Assembly (NCBI RefSeq): GCF_004344915.1 | Contig: NZ_SKFG01000018.1 | Coordinates: 35,114-99,113 of the forward strand | Direction: 5' to 3' | Length of the DNA stretch: 64,000 nucleotides | From: Paenibacillus albiflavus | GTDB lineage: Bacteria; Bacillota; Bacilli; Paenibacillales; NBRC-103111 | Notes under the pieces: generated by a model | Databases searched by the model: none | Seen by the model: the letters and a program-made list of their open reading frames with translations, nothing else | What the model was told of the DNA's origin: nothing | In this document: in pieces, positions 52,339 through 61,867 of the stretch | Position numbering within the stretch: position 1 is the first letter of the stretch | Layout: each line of letters starts with the position of its first letter | Translations under genes and position numbers: made by a program

Positions 52339-53478
52339 CTAGTACAAATGATACTGCTGCTTCATCTTGGCAAACTCTTGGCTTTCCTCACGGAAGCGTT
52401 CTACCATGGCAGCTACGTCTAAATTCTCCTGACGATATATATTATCGCCGCACAGCAGGTCGATAAACGGTCTGCTATTCTCCTTAACAGGAGGCAAGAA
52501 TTCGAATTCTTCATAGTTCTGCTTGATCGTAAACAATAAATCAATACCCATTTCAAGCGGCTTAAGTGCGTGTCTATCTGTGATATAAATTTGTACCCCA
52601 CCGCATAATACACCTTCATGCTTGGAGGTAGTAGGTTTAAAATACACAGGACGGAATAGAACGCCAGGCAGCTTCTTACGGTTCATCTCATCTGATAGAG
52701 TCTGAGCATCGATATACGGAGCGCCGATGATCTCAAACGGACAAGACGTACCTCTTCCTTCTGACAAATTGGTGCCTTCAAACAAGCAGGCACCTGGATA
52801 AACCAAGGCGGAATCGAATCTAGGAAGCCCCAGAGATGGCAACACCCAAATTCGGCCTGTATCCGCGAATTGCATCTGACGCTCCCAGCCATCGCAAGGT
52901 ACTACATGTAGCTTGCAATTCCAGTTCATTTGCTCATTGGCCATTGTCGCCACTTCACCCGCTGTTAGACCATATCGCACAGCTAGCGGATAGTTACCGA
53001 CAAAGGATTGAAAGCCATCCTTGAGCACATTGCCTTCTACCGTTACGCCATCTAATGGATTAATTCGATCCAGAACAACGAATTCTTTGCCTGCCTTGGC
53101 ACAATCCTCAAGTGCGTACAACATCGTATAAATAAACGTATAGTAACGAGCTCCTACATCCTGAATATCGTATACGACGATATCCACGCTATCTAGCATT
53201 TCCTGCGTCAAGCGCTTTGAATCTTTGCGATATAAGCTATGAACAGGCACACCTGTATATTTGTCCGTATAGGTATCCACTAATGCACCAGCCGCTAAAT
53301 CGCCGCGCACACCGTGCTCTGGACCAAACATAGCCGCTAGATGATATTTTTCATGCAGAATCTGAATAGTAGAAACAAAATCCTTGTTTAAACCCGTTGG
53401 CGCTGTAATGAGTCCGATTCGTTTCCCTTTGAAAATATGGTCATACTTATCAATTTGATCTATTCCATTAAGAATCAT
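52339..53478 (-). CDS. namZ: Exo-beta-N-acetylmuramidase NamZ family (DUF1343), no signal peptide
   Basis: 379 residues, starting MILNGIDQIDKYDHIFKGKR. Family motifs: FGPEHGVRGDLAAG, VVYDIQDVGARYYTFIYTM, FEGTNLSEGRGTSCPFEIIG. B. subtilis NamZ (YbbC) is secreted and removes MurNAc from the non-reducing end of glycans. This copy lacks a signal peptide and should act in the cytoplasm, on imported disaccharides or fragments. It overlaps the deacetylase gene by four bases (ATGA) and is the last gene of the operon. Confidence 0.9.
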   Translation of the reverse strand: MILNGIDQIDKYDHIFKGKRIGLITAPTGLNKDFVSTIQILHEKYHLAAMFGPEHGVRGDLAAGALVDTYTDKYTGVPVHSLYRKDSKRLTQEMLDSVDIVVYDIQDVGARYYTFIYTMLYALEDCAKAGKEFVVLDRINPLDGVTVEGNVLKDGFQSFVGNYPLAVRYGLTAGEVATMANEQMNWNCKLHVVPCDGWERQMQFADTGRIWVLPSLGLPRFDSALVYPGACLFEGTNLSEGRGTSCPFEIIGAPYIDAQTLSDEMNRKKLPGVLFRPVYFKPTTSKHEGVLCGGVQIYITDRHALKPLEMGIDLLFTIKQNYEEFEFLPPVKENSRPFIDLLCGDNIYRQENLDVAAMVERFREESQEFAKMKQQYHLY

Positions 53479-54179
53479 AGTCCAGACCTCAACTCACGCA
53501 AAGTCTCTTGTGGGATCATGAATGTCTCCGCATATTGTTTGCGAGCTTCGATACCTCTAACTCTTGCCAAATGTTTATAGTACTCCATGTATGGGAAGGA
53601 TTTGCTGCCCGTTACAAACCAATGCTTGGACAATGCGTCAATCCATAAATCATATGCCTCTTGCGAGAAATCGATGTAAACATAAGGGCGATAGTCAACT
53701 GCATCTTCCCAGTTCTCTGCATAATACAGCTTGGAAGCAAAGAATGCTGGCAATTCTCTTTCAAAGGATGGCAATCCTGCAAAGAATCTAGCATCATTCA
53801 CGATGCGATGTGTGGTCATATGATCCTTGTGCATACTTCTGCTATGATGCGTAATCAGGATGTTCGGTCTCACCTGACGAATAACGTCGGCTACTTGAAC
53901 ACGCATTTCATGTGAATCTGGCAGCTCACCATCTGGGTTATCGAAAACAATTGCTTCTCCGCCTAACATGGAAGCAAAAGTTTCAGCTTCTTGTACTTTT
54001 TGCTTACGATAATCCGCCATATCTCTGCCTGCTGGCACGCCGCGTTCACCTGCAGTAAGCGCTAAAGTGACAATGCGATCTCCCTTAAGTGAATGACTAG
54101 CAAGCACACCGCCTGCAGTCAATTCCATATCTCCAACATGACCTCCAACAGCTAGAATCGTTAATTTTTGTTCACTCAT
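53475..54179 (-). CDS. PIG-L/LmbE-family deacetylase with altered motif
   Basis: 234 residues from ATG at 54179 (AAAGGAGATATTTTAAC). The usual AHPDDxE motif is changed to GHVGDMEL: His, the second Asp and Glu are kept, but the first Asp (general base in MshB/BshB-type enzymes) is Gly. The second metal motif HHSRSMHKDHMTTHRI is intact. PIG-L enzymes remove N-acetyl from GlcNAc-containing molecules. In this operon it may act on GlcNAc, MurNAc or their phosphates, but this is inference. One base after the GNAT gene. Confidence 0.85.
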   Translation of the reverse strand: MSEQKLTILAVGGHVGDMELTAGGVLASHSLKGDRIVTLALTAGERGVPAGRDMADYRKQKVQEAETFASMLGGEAIVFDNPDGELPDSHEMRVQVADVIRQVRPNILITHHSRSMHKDHMTTHRIVNDARFFAGLPSFERELPAFFASKLYYAENWEDAVDYRPYVYIDFSQEAYDLWIDALSKHWFVTGSKSFPYMEYYKHLARVRGIEARKQYAETFMIPQETLRELRSGL

Positions 54180-54180
54180 G

Positions 54181-55149
54181 TTAAAATATCTCCTTTCGCA
54201 TAATCGCAAATTCTTTAGCTTCTGTAAATCCTGCTTTCTCATATATGCCTAATGCAGGATTGTTTCTACCCGTAAATAAAGACATGTACTCGGTGCCAAT
54301 ATTCTTGAATGCTTCACATAATTTGAAGAAAAGAATGCTGCCCAGTCCATGACCTTCATATTCAGGATGGACGCCAATTCCTGCAAAATAGCCTCTTCCA
54401 CTTACCTGACGTATGACGGGTCCAGCGAATCCAGCAGCTTTGCCTTCACAAGCTGCAATAACTACAGGCACACCGTTTGCTGTACTTTCAGTAATTTCTT
54501 TGAGCCATAAGGGATTTCCTAATCCTTCCAGCATTTCTTGAACTCCGTGATACTGATTCGCATCAAATAGCCCTACTGTAAATCCTTTGGCAGCCGCTTT
54601 CTCTTCTTTCAACCGAATATTCTCAGGAATCGAGAAGCCTGCCAGATTTAGATACATCGCACATTGTCTTGCACGATCGATATAGCCTTGTTCTAGTAGA
54701 AACGCATATAAGGCACTATCCACAGGTACGCCAGGTGCATTGTTATGCTCGTGCTTTGGCGTTCCAGGGATGTACCATGGAAGATGCATAGGGTTAAAGA
54801 ATAAGAAATCAGCCTGCTTTTTGCCTGCAAGCTGGAATTGCTGCTCTAATGCATGAAGCAATTGCTTGTAATGATTGTCTGTTTTCCAGTCACTGGACAC
54901 AAGAATGCACGTGATATAACCCGCAACATCACCTAATGGCAGGTCATCACCGGTACATCCACATGCAAATCCAATCACTTGTTCAGATTCAAGAAGGACA
55001 AAAGCAAGCTCTTGTTTAAAGTAACGATTGTTTAGAAAAATATCAGCAAAGCTTTGTTCTGTAAGTTCCTTATATCCATCGTTCACTGCTTCGTTGTTCC
55101 ATAATCCAATGACCTGTTCGATATAGGTATAATCGAATGGTACTATCAT
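54181..55149 (-). CDS. GNAT acetyltransferase, two-domain
   Basis: 322 residues from ATG at 55149 (GAGAGGG, 9-base spacing). The C-terminal half is a GNAT domain with the acetyl-CoA loop IGVHPEYEGHGLGSILF, and NPALGIYEKAGF. The N-terminal half (1-170) looks like a second, degenerate GNAT fold (AFVLLESEQVIGFACGC, ITCILVSSDWKTDNHYKQLL). In this operon it might re-acetylate glucosamine or muramic acid units; not demonstrated. Confidence 0.8.
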   Translation of the reverse strand: MIVPFDYTYIEQVIGLWNNEAVNDGYKELTEQSFADIFLNNRYFKQELAFVLLESEQVIGFACGCTGDDLPLGDVAGYITCILVSSDWKTDNHYKQLLHALEQQFQLAGKKQADFLFFNPMHLPWYIPGTPKHEHNNAPGVPVDSALYAFLLEQGYIDRARQCAMYLNLAGFSIPENIRLKEEKAAAKGFTVGLFDANQYHGVQEMLEGLGNPLWLKEITESTANGVPVVIAACEGKAAGFAGPVIRQVSGRGYFAGIGVHPEYEGHGLGSILFFKLCEAFKNIGTEYMSLFTGRNNPALGIYEKAGFTEAKEFAIMRKEIF

Positions 55150-55173
55150 AATGAACATCCCTCTCAGCAAGAG

Positions 55174-56367
55174 CTAGTATGATATTTTGCCCATAATGAC
55201 AGGACGCTCGGCTCCTGTTACGTTCGGTAAATTATTCGTTAGTCTTGCCATTGTATAATCTGCAAGCAGTGCAAATGCAACTGCTTCTTTGGCGTCACTG
55301 TTATAACCAATCTGCTCTTGTGTTAATACCTCTATACCCATAACACTAAACTCTTCGGTCAGATACTTCATCAAAGTATGATTGTAACTGCCGCCACCTC
55401 CAACGAACAAAACGTCAGCTGGATGACGATCTCTCACATAGCGACGGTAAGCATCTCCAATTGACCATGCTGTAAGCATTGTAACAGTGGCTACTATATC
55501 CTCGAATGCGAGATTCAACTTGCCTGCATAAGCTAGCACTTGATCCACATATTCAGAACCGAATAGCTCTCGACCCGTTGATTTAGGAAGCGGAAGTGTG
55601 TAATACTCCTCTTGCTTTAGGAGCTCTAGTAAATCTTCATCTACATTGCCCTTCTGAGCAATCGCTCCACCTATATCCATCATCTGGTCTCCACCCGTTA
55701 TTCTTGCTACAACGCCATCGATCAGCATATTGCCAGGACCTGTATCTAATGCAAATACCTCATCAGATGTACAACCTGCAGGAATTACTGTTAGATTGCC
55801 GATTCCCCCGATATTCTGCAAGAGAATCGTTCGATTCTGCTCACGATATAGCAAATACTCCGTAAATGGAACAAGTGGTGCCCCTTGTCCTCCGACCGCC
55901 ATGTCTGCTACACGAAAATCAGAGACACAAGGGATTCCTGTTCTTGCTGCGATTACAGCTCCTTCACCAATCTGGACCGTATAACGAAGATCATAGCCTT
56001 CACGATGCTGCAAGTTAGGAGCATGATAAATCGTTTGTCCATGCGAGCCAATCGCATGAATATCTTGAGGGGTAAGCTTTGCCTGTTGAATAACTGACAA
56101 TGCAGCATCGGCATAAAGCTCACCCAAAAGTACATTCATCATTCCAACTTTATCTACCGTAGCTTGTTTTGGATCAAATAATGTAAATATCTCTTCTCTA
56201 ACCGCTTTGGGAAATGCGATATTCTCAAAAGCGATTAATTGAACGTTCGGCTTAGTATCTAAGCTCTCGCTAATTTCAATCACAGAAGCGTCAATACCAT
56301 CAACTGATGTGCCTGACATCAATCCGACAACATAGCGTCGATTTAAGGTAGAGGAATGAGTTTCCAT
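55174..56367 (-). CDS. anmK: Anhydro-N-acetylmuramic acid kinase AnmK
   Basis: 397 residues. Motifs GLMSGTSVDGIDASVIE, GSHGQTIYHAPN and DTGPGNMLIDG define AnmK. It cleaves and phosphorylates 1,6-anhydroMurNAc to MurNAc-6-phosphate, the substrate of MurQ encoded in the same operon. The substrate arises from lytic transglycosylases such as the one at 9617-10279. Two bases separate it from the permease gene upstream. Confidence 0.95.
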   Translation of the reverse strand: METHSSTLNRRYVVGLMSGTSVDGIDASVIEISESLDTKPNVQLIAFENIAFPKAVREEIFTLFDPKQATVDKVGMMNVLLGELYADAALSVIQQAKLTPQDIHAIGSHGQTIYHAPNLQHREGYDLRYTVQIGEGAVIAARTGIPCVSDFRVADMAVGGQGAPLVPFTEYLLYREQNRTILLQNIGGIGNLTVIPAGCTSDEVFALDTGPGNMLIDGVVARITGGDQMMDIGGAIAQKGNVDEDLLELLKQEEYYTLPLPKSTGRELFGSEYVDQVLAYAGKLNLAFEDIVATVTMLTAWSIGDAYRRYVRDRHPADVLFVGGGGSYNHTLMKYLTEEFSVMGIEVLTQEQIGYNSDAKEAVAFALLADYTMARLTNNLPNVTGAERPVIMGKISY

Positions 56368-56369
56368 TT

Positions 56370-57230
56370 TTATCCTTTCACAGCTCCTACTGTAACCCCT
56401 TCAAGGAAGTATTTTTGTAAGCTAAAGAATAGAATAAACATTGGTAATGCCGAAATGGTTGCACCCGCCATCATTGGCGCGATAAAGGTTGTATTCGCAA
56501 AACGGAAGTTTTTAAGACCAACCTGAATCGTTTGCATATCCATTGTATTCGTAACAAGTAATGGCCAGAAGAATGTATTCCAGCTATCCATGAACGTTAG
56601 AATTGCCATAACAGCAAGTACAGTTTTGGATAATGGTAGAATAATTTTCCAATAAATTTGGAATTGATTACAGCCTTCGATTTTGGCACATTCAAGAACT
56701 TCGTTCGGAATACTGCTCATAAACTGTTTAGATAGGAAAATGTTATAAACCGTAACAATACCAGGTACGATAAGCGCGCCATAAGTATTTTGCATATCGA
56801 ACGTATTTACGATCAAGATGTACAAAGGAACTTGTGTTACTTGGTACGGAATCATCATCGAAACTAGTAAAACCGCGAATAGTACACCTCTGCCTTTAAA
56901 ACGAAGCTTGGAAAAAGCATAACCAGCTAAGCTAGCAAACAAGACGTTGGATACTGTTACTGAACTTGCAACGATAAGTGAATTTAATATCCATTTATAA
57001 GAATGTTCACTGAAGTCGAAGAAGAATTTGTACGATTCAAACGATATTTGAGAAGGCAGAATCGAGTAGCTAATTGCTCCAGCCTCAACCGGATCACCAA
57101 ACGAAGTGATAACCATGAAATAAATTGGAAAAATGGTTGCTAAAGCAAAAAGAGTTAGGCCGATAAAAATGATCGAGTTTCTTATATGTCTTTTATGTGG
57201 TTTGCCCGTATGGTTGCTAAATAATGCCAT
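56370..57230 (-). CDS. Sugar ABC transporter permease (MalG-like)
   Basis: 286 residues, six helices, with the EAA loop ECAKIEGCNQFQIYWKIILP. N-terminal helix IIFIGLTLFALATIFPIYFM. Carbohydrate uptake 1 (CUT1) family. Pairs with the 300-residue permease encoded 20 bases upstream. No ATPase gene is in the cluster, so a shared MsmX-like ATPase is expected. Confidence 0.93.
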   Translation of the reverse strand: MALFSNHTGKPHKRHIRNSIIFIGLTLFALATIFPIYFMVITSFGDPVEAGAISYSILPSQISFESYKFFFDFSEHSYKWILNSLIVASSVTVSNVLFASLAGYAFSKLRFKGRGVLFAVLLVSMMIPYQVTQVPLYILIVNTFDMQNTYGALIVPGIVTVYNIFLSKQFMSSIPNEVLECAKIEGCNQFQIYWKIILPLSKTVLAVMAILTFMDSWNTFFWPLLVTNTMDMQTIQVGLKNFRFANTTFIAPMMAGATISALPMFILFFSLQKYFLEGVTVGAVKG

Positions 57231-57250
57231 TATTTATCCCTCTCTCTCTC

Positions 57251-58153
57251 TTAGTATTCTACGTCTTTACCTGCATATTTGAACTGAAGGAATGAAATGA
57301 CTCCAATAATAGCAGCTAGAATTAGGGATTGAGCGGCAGCTTTACCGAATTCAAAATATGTAAATGCGTTATTGAAGATCAGCAAGCCCATCATTGTAGT
57401 CGAGTTATTCGGTCCTCCACCTGTCATGAGGAAAGCATTTTGGAATACTTGGAAAGATCCTATCACACCAGTTACAAGCAAGAACAAAGTAGCAGGTTTA
57501 ATTGCAGGCACAACGATATGCCATAGTTTTTGGAAGAAGTTCGCACCATCTAGTTCAGCAGCTTCATAATAAGCATCATCAATGCCAAGCAAACCAGCTA
57601 GATAAATGATAATACTTGTACCGTGGCTTGATAACCAAGACATAAGTACGAGTGAAAACATTGCGGTTTTGCTAGATCCCAGCCAGTTCTGACTATCGAT
57701 ACCTAAATAGCCAACTAGCTGATTTAGAATACCGCCTGGTAGTGCATCAAAGATCCACAACCAAACAACGGACAAAGCAACACCAGATGCTACAACAGGT
57801 AAATAGAAAGTCGCTTTAAAGAAAGTTTGTGTTTTCTTTCTCAAAGGTAGAATCAAAATTGCAACACCTAAAGATAAGGCCAAGTTTACAGGCACTGTCA
57901 AAATCGTATACACAACCGTATTTTTGACGGATTGCCAGAATAATGGATCTACAATTGTAGTTTTATAATTATCGAATCCAATAAAAGTGGAACCAAGCGG
58001 TTTATATTCTTGGAAGCTGATAATAATTGCGTTGACCACTGGGTAAGCTGTAAACATTGCAAATGCAGTTAATGCTACAGCAATAAAGGCGTATCCCCAG
58101 GCTCCTTCTCCTCTGATTCTTCTTTTTTTCGTAGTTTTAGCGATACTAGTCAT
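57251..58153 (-). CDS. Sugar ABC transporter permease (MalF-like)
   Basis: 300 residues, six helices, EAA loop EAAELDGANFFQKLWHIVVP. Basic N-terminus TTKKRRIRGEG. CUT1 family inner-membrane subunit. Follows the binding-protein gene by 81 bases. Confidence 0.93.
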   Translation of the reverse strand: MTSIAKTTKKRRIRGEGAWGYAFIAVALTAFAMFTAYPVVNAIIISFQEYKPLGSTFIGFDNYKTTIVDPLFWQSVKNTVVYTILTVPVNLALSLGVAILILPLRKKTQTFFKATFYLPVVASGVALSVVWLWIFDALPGGILNQLVGYLGIDSQNWLGSSKTAMFSLVLMSWLSSHGTSIIIYLAGLLGIDDAYYEAAELDGANFFQKLWHIVVPAIKPATLFLLVTGVIGSFQVFQNAFLMTGGGPNNSTTMMGLLIFNNAFTYFEFGKAAAQSLILAAIIGVISFLQFKYAGKDVEY

Positions 58154-58234
58154 TTGTCATACCCCGTTTCAGAGCGTCGGTTATAATGCGGGTAGTCGTG
58201 CATTGCGCACGACTACCCCGCCTAACAACATACA

Positions 58235-59671
58235 TTATTCTTTTACAATTCCGTCTTCACCAAACGCTGCAACTGCAGCTTTCTTAATTTCATCGAACAT
58301 AGCTTCAGGAGTCATTTCACCAGCCATTAATGCTTGGAATTTCGGTACGATTACTTCAGTTTCAATCTTGATAGCTTTAGCAGCTAGTTCAGAAGGAATA
58401 TCAGGACGAGCAGGTGTAGCATGTTTCAACATATCTTCAATAGCAGCTGCGTTGTTAGGATCGCGATTAACTGGGAAGTCTTTCGCAGCATCTCTACCAC
58501 TCTTCGTGATAAGGTTCAAGAAACCGTCTGCACTAGTACGTGCCGCAACTTTACCACTAGCTAAGAAATAAGCAGCTTTTACAACGTTTGCTTTGTGTTC
58601 ATCTGTAGGATCTTTCTTACCACGGAATGTTACATAACCGTCAACAACTGTAGTTGCAACAGCTTCAGCGCCTTGGAAAGATGGAACAGGAAGCGCAACG
58701 TATTCTACTTCAATACTATCTTTAACTGCGCTAGCATCCTTATTCTTGATCTTTTCGTTATTTTGTCTTGCATTGTTTTCGAATGTTGCAAGACCTTTAC
58801 CAGTGATCATTGTTTGACCAGTCAAGAACATGTTCCAACGCTTACCAGCATCAACGGAACTAAGTTCTTTAGGCATGGAACCGTCATCGATCAATTGACG
58901 AAGATCTTTCAGCAAGCCAAGATAGTTCTTGCTTGTGTAAGTATATTTCAAATCTTTGTTAAACTCAGACGGCATACCTGCACTTTTAGCCATGATAGAC
59001 AAGTAATCCTTAGCTGCAACACCTTTAACTGCAAATACGAAGCCGTAACGAGTTGGTTTACCAGGCTCAGTTACTACACCTTTTTTGATTGCTTCGCGGA
59101 ATTGGTCATAAGTCCAACCATTCTTTTGAACGCTTTGCCAGTCAATTCCCGCTTTATCTAAGAACTCTTTGTTACCACCGATGGAGTGAACTTCCATATA
59201 AGCTGGGAAGCCGTAAAGTCCTTTTCCGTTCTTCATATATTCGAATGGAACTGGATCATAGTCAGCAACCATTTCTGGCGTAACTACATCAGTGATATCC
59301 ATTAGCATGCCTTGGTTCACATATTTAGGAATACCGCTGGAACCGATGAATGCGATATCTGGAGGGCTACCAGCGTTAACTTGAGTATCAAGTTTGGAAG
59401 TCATATCTTCCCAGCTAGCAGGCTCGATTTTAAGTGTTAGGTTTGGATACAATGCGTTGAAATCTTTTTGCATTTCATCAAACGTTTTTTGGAAGTTACC
59501 TGATACCGGCGGTAGAAGCGCTGTAATGGTATCTTTAGCATCTGAATTAGTTGCTGCTGGAGTTGGTGTTGCGCTTCCTGCATCTTTATTGGCTGTGTCG
59601 TTGCTGCTGCAAGCTGCCAAAGACATGCTCAAAGCCAAAACTGATGCGATAATTGGCATTTTTCTTTTCAT
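58235..59671 (-). CDS. Sugar-binding lipoprotein of ABC transporter
   Basis: 478 residues. Lipobox SMSLAACSSN (Cys about residue 22), then a Pro/Thr/Ala linker and an SBP_bac_1 extracellular binding domain (ITALLPPVSGNFQKTFDEMQ, PDIAFIGSSGIPKYV). Larger than average for CUT1, consistent with oligosaccharide ligands. Context suggests MurNAc-containing ligands. Confidence 0.9.
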   Translation of the reverse strand: MKRKMPIIASVLALSMSLAACSSNDTANKDAGSATPTPAATNSDAKDTITALLPPVSGNFQKTFDEMQKDFNALYPNLTLKIEPASWEDMTSKLDTQVNAGSPPDIAFIGSSGIPKYVNQGMLMDITDVVTPEMVADYDPVPFEYMKNGKGLYGFPAYMEVHSIGGNKEFLDKAGIDWQSVQKNGWTYDQFREAIKKGVVTEPGKPTRYGFVFAVKGVAAKDYLSIMAKSAGMPSEFNKDLKYTYTSKNYLGLLKDLRQLIDDGSMPKELSSVDAGKRWNMFLTGQTMITGKGLATFENNARQNNEKIKNKDASAVKDSIEVEYVALPVPSFQGAEAVATTVVDGYVTFRGKKDPTDEHKANVVKAAYFLASGKVAARTSADGFLNLITKSGRDAAKDFPVNRDPNNAAAIEDMLKHATPARPDIPSELAAKAIKIETEVIVPKFQALMAGEMTPEAMFDEIKKAAVAAFGEDGIVKE

Positions 59672-59725
59672 TTGAATTCCCCCAATAAATAAATGATTTA
59701 GATTAATAGAATGATAGATTCACAA

Positions 59726-60640
59726 CTAGATTGGCGCACTAATTGTACGAATAGCTTCTTTCAAGTTGCCATTGCATTTGTTAAGTGCAATTTCTGCAAG
59801 CTCTGCATCTAATCCGGTTTTGATCATCATAATCGCTAGCTTGCAGTTCATCGAAGCTTGCTTCAAATAATGAGTAGCCGTTTCTGCATCCACATCCGTA
59901 GCAATCTGAATGATTCGAACAGAACGATCATACAATTTGAGGTTGCTAGCTTTTAAATCTACCATAAGATTATTATACACTTTTCCGAGCTTCACCATCG
60001 TACAAGTTGTGAGCATGTTCAGAACGAGTTTTTGAGCTGTTCCTGACTTCATACGAGTGGAGCCCATAATAACTTCTGGTCCAACAACAGGCGCGATGCA
60101 TATATCACAGTATGGTTCTAGCTTCGAATTCTTATTGTTCACTACCCCGATTGTTATTGCACCTATCTCTTTAGCCTTTTGAAGTCCAGCAATAACAAAT
60201 CTAGCACTGCCGCTAGCAGTAATCCCGATGACGGCATCCTTGCTTGTTACACCGCAACGTTCGATTAATGCGACCCCTTCTTCTGCACTATCCTCAAAAC
60301 CTTCTACTGCTACTCTTAGTGCTGTATCTCCTCCGGCAATATGCCCTTGAACTAACTTAGGGTCAGTCCCGAACGTCGGTGGACATTCAGATGAATCTAG
60401 TACACCAATTCTACCTGAGGTACCAGCACCTATGTAGAACATTCTGCCTCCACTACTCAGCACTTGATATAAACTATCAACAGCTTTTGCAATTTGAGGA
60501 ATTTCCGCTTCCACCGCTCCAGGAACCAAAGAATCTTGCTGATTCACTAATCGCAGCATTTGTTCCGTTGAACACTCATCAATTGATAAAGTGCTCTGAT
60601 TGATCCCTTCTGTAGCTAAGCCAGCAAGATACTCATCCAT
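59726..60640 (-). CDS. murQ: N-acetylmuramic acid 6-phosphate etherase MurQ
   Basis: 304 residues. SIS domain with IGAGTSGRIGVLDSSECPPT and GTDPKLVQGHIAGG. A C-terminal helical UBA-like part ends NKCNGNLKEAIRTI. Cleaves the lactyl ether of MurNAc-6P to GlcNAc-6P and D-lactate. First gene of the salvage operon, with its own promoter at 60715-60743. Confidence 0.96.
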   Translation of the reverse strand: MDEYLAGLATEGINQSTLSIDECSTEQMLRLVNQQDSLVPGAVEAEIPQIAKAVDSLYQVLSSGGRMFYIGAGTSGRIGVLDSSECPPTFGTDPKLVQGHIAGGDTALRVAVEGFEDSAEEGVALIERCGVTSKDAVIGITASGSARFVIAGLQKAKEIGAITIGVVNNKNSKLEPYCDICIAPVVGPEVIMGSTRMKSGTAQKLVLNMLTTCTMVKLGKVYNNLMVDLKASNLKLYDRSVRIIQIATDVDAETATHYLKQASMNCKLAIMMIKTGLDAELAEIALNKCNGNLKEAIRTISAPI

Positions 60641-60714
60641 ACGAATCCTCCATTCTTAAGTATTTGGTTGAAGCCGCTTTCATCAAGCTTGTAAATGTTT
60701 TTTCCTACACCCTT

Positions 60715-60743
60715 ATTCTAAGTAATTTCAGAGAATAATTCAA
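60715..60743 (-). promoter_or_regulatory. Promoter of the murQ operon
   Basis: TTGAAT, 17 bases, TAGAAT on the minus strand. The spacer contains TATTCTCTGAAATTA, similar to the motif upstream of murK, so a MurR site may overlap the promoter. Confidence 0.6.
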
Positions 60744-60808
60744 TAACATTTTGAAAAAAAAATTTAAATTAAAAAAAATTGCTGTTTTTTTATTTTAAAA
60801 CTTGCATA

Positions 60809-60843
60809 AGAAAAGACATCGCCGTATAGAATTATACGATGTC
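60809..60843 (-). terminator. Terminator after murR
   Basis: GACATCG / CGATGTC around TATA/TATA, then TTTTCTT on the minus strand. Confidence 0.6.
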
Positions 60844-60856
60844 CCTCCTTCTCGAA

Positions 60857-61714
60857 TTAGTGTTTACTCGCCAAAATTTTGTGCGTCTTGCTCAAATACC
60901 GTTTTACATTCTGATAGTCGCTACTTGCAACACCTGCAAACAAAATATCAATTACCGTAAGCATCGCAATTCGGGAGCCCATCGCACCGCTCCTAATCGT
61001 AATTTCAGGCGTTGATATACTTAGAACAATATTAGCCTTATCTGCTAGCTGGCTTTTATTATACTTCGTAATTGCAACAGTTAAAGCACCACTCTTTTTG
61101 GCAATTTCAAGAGATTCGAGAATCTCAACCGTTTCACCAGAATTCGAGATAAAGATTGCGACATCACCCTTCTCAAGCAGAATGGCAGACTCAAGCTGGC
61201 TATGTCCATCCGTACATGTCCGGCACATCTTATTGATTCTTGAAAATTTCTGATCAGCGTCTAACGCTACAAGCCCTGATGCACCTATTCCAAAGAATAC
61301 AATGCGGTTACATTCCCGCAGAGCATCAACTGCGCGTGCGATCTCATTGCGGTTAATGACACTTAAAGTGTCTTCAATAGATTTGCAATTGTTACGTGAG
61401 ATATTGTTAATAATAATCGATAGGTCATCCCCTGGCTGGATATCGGTGTACGGATCGTCCTGTTGTTCATCCATCGAGCCTAAAGAAGCAGAAATACTAA
61501 CAATAAAGCTACGATACCCGCTATAGCCCATCGTTTTGCAAAAACGAAGAACAGATGCATCGCTCGTTTTACTAAGTTGAGCGAGATTCTTGATCGAAAG
61601 ATGTGGTATTTCTTCCATGTTGTCTAGTATGTACTCTGCAACCATTCTCTCTACCGGTGTCAAACTATCCTTCATATCCCGCAGTTTAAGTAGAATGTTA
61701 TCATTAATTGCCAT
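60857..61714 (-). CDS. murR: MurR/RpiR-family regulator
   Basis: 285 residues from ATG at 61714; an ATG two codons earlier has poorer ribosome-site spacing. The N-terminal RpiR-type HTH reads LSIKNLAQLSKTSDASVLRF. The SIS domain has IVFFGIGASGLVALDADQKF and AIFISNSGETVEILESLEIA, binding a phosphosugar. MurNAc-6P is the likely ligand by analogy with E. coli MurR. Sits between the murQ operon and murK. Confidence 0.92.
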   Translation of the reverse strand: MAINDNILLKLRDMKDSLTPVERMVAEYILDNMEEIPHLSIKNLAQLSKTSDASVLRFCKTMGYSGYRSFIVSISASLGSMDEQQDDPYTDIQPGDDLSIIINNISRNNCKSIEDTLSVINRNEIARAVDALRECNRIVFFGIGASGLVALDADQKFSRINKMCRTCTDGHSQLESAILLEKGDVAIFISNSGETVEILESLEIAKKSGALTVAITKYNKSQLADKANIVLSISTPEITIRSGAMGSRIAMLTVIDILFAGVASSDYQNVKRYLSKTHKILASKH

Positions 61715-61754
61715 TTTCATTACCTACTCACTATAATTTCTCCAAATCAACCAA

Positions 61755-61783
61755 ATTGTAAGCTTAAATGAATTAAAAAACAA
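61755..61783 (-). promoter_or_regulatory. murR promoter
   Basis: TTGTTT, 17 bases, TACAAT on the minus strand, about 40 bases before the murR start. Confidence 0.55.
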
Positions 61784-61815
61784 GAGCTTATCATGAAATA
61801 TATGTAAATTTCCGA

Positions 61816-61838
61816 AATTTTATTCTGAAAATAAAATT
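61816..61838. promoter_or_regulatory. Candidate MurR operator between murR and murK
   Basis: AATTTTATT and AATAAAATT, perfect 9-bp arms around CTGAA. A related half, ATTTTATTTCTAGAAT, follows at 61848-61863, just before the murK -35. Confidence 0.55.
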
Positions 61839-61867
61839 GCATATTAAAATTTTATTTCTAGAATCTG

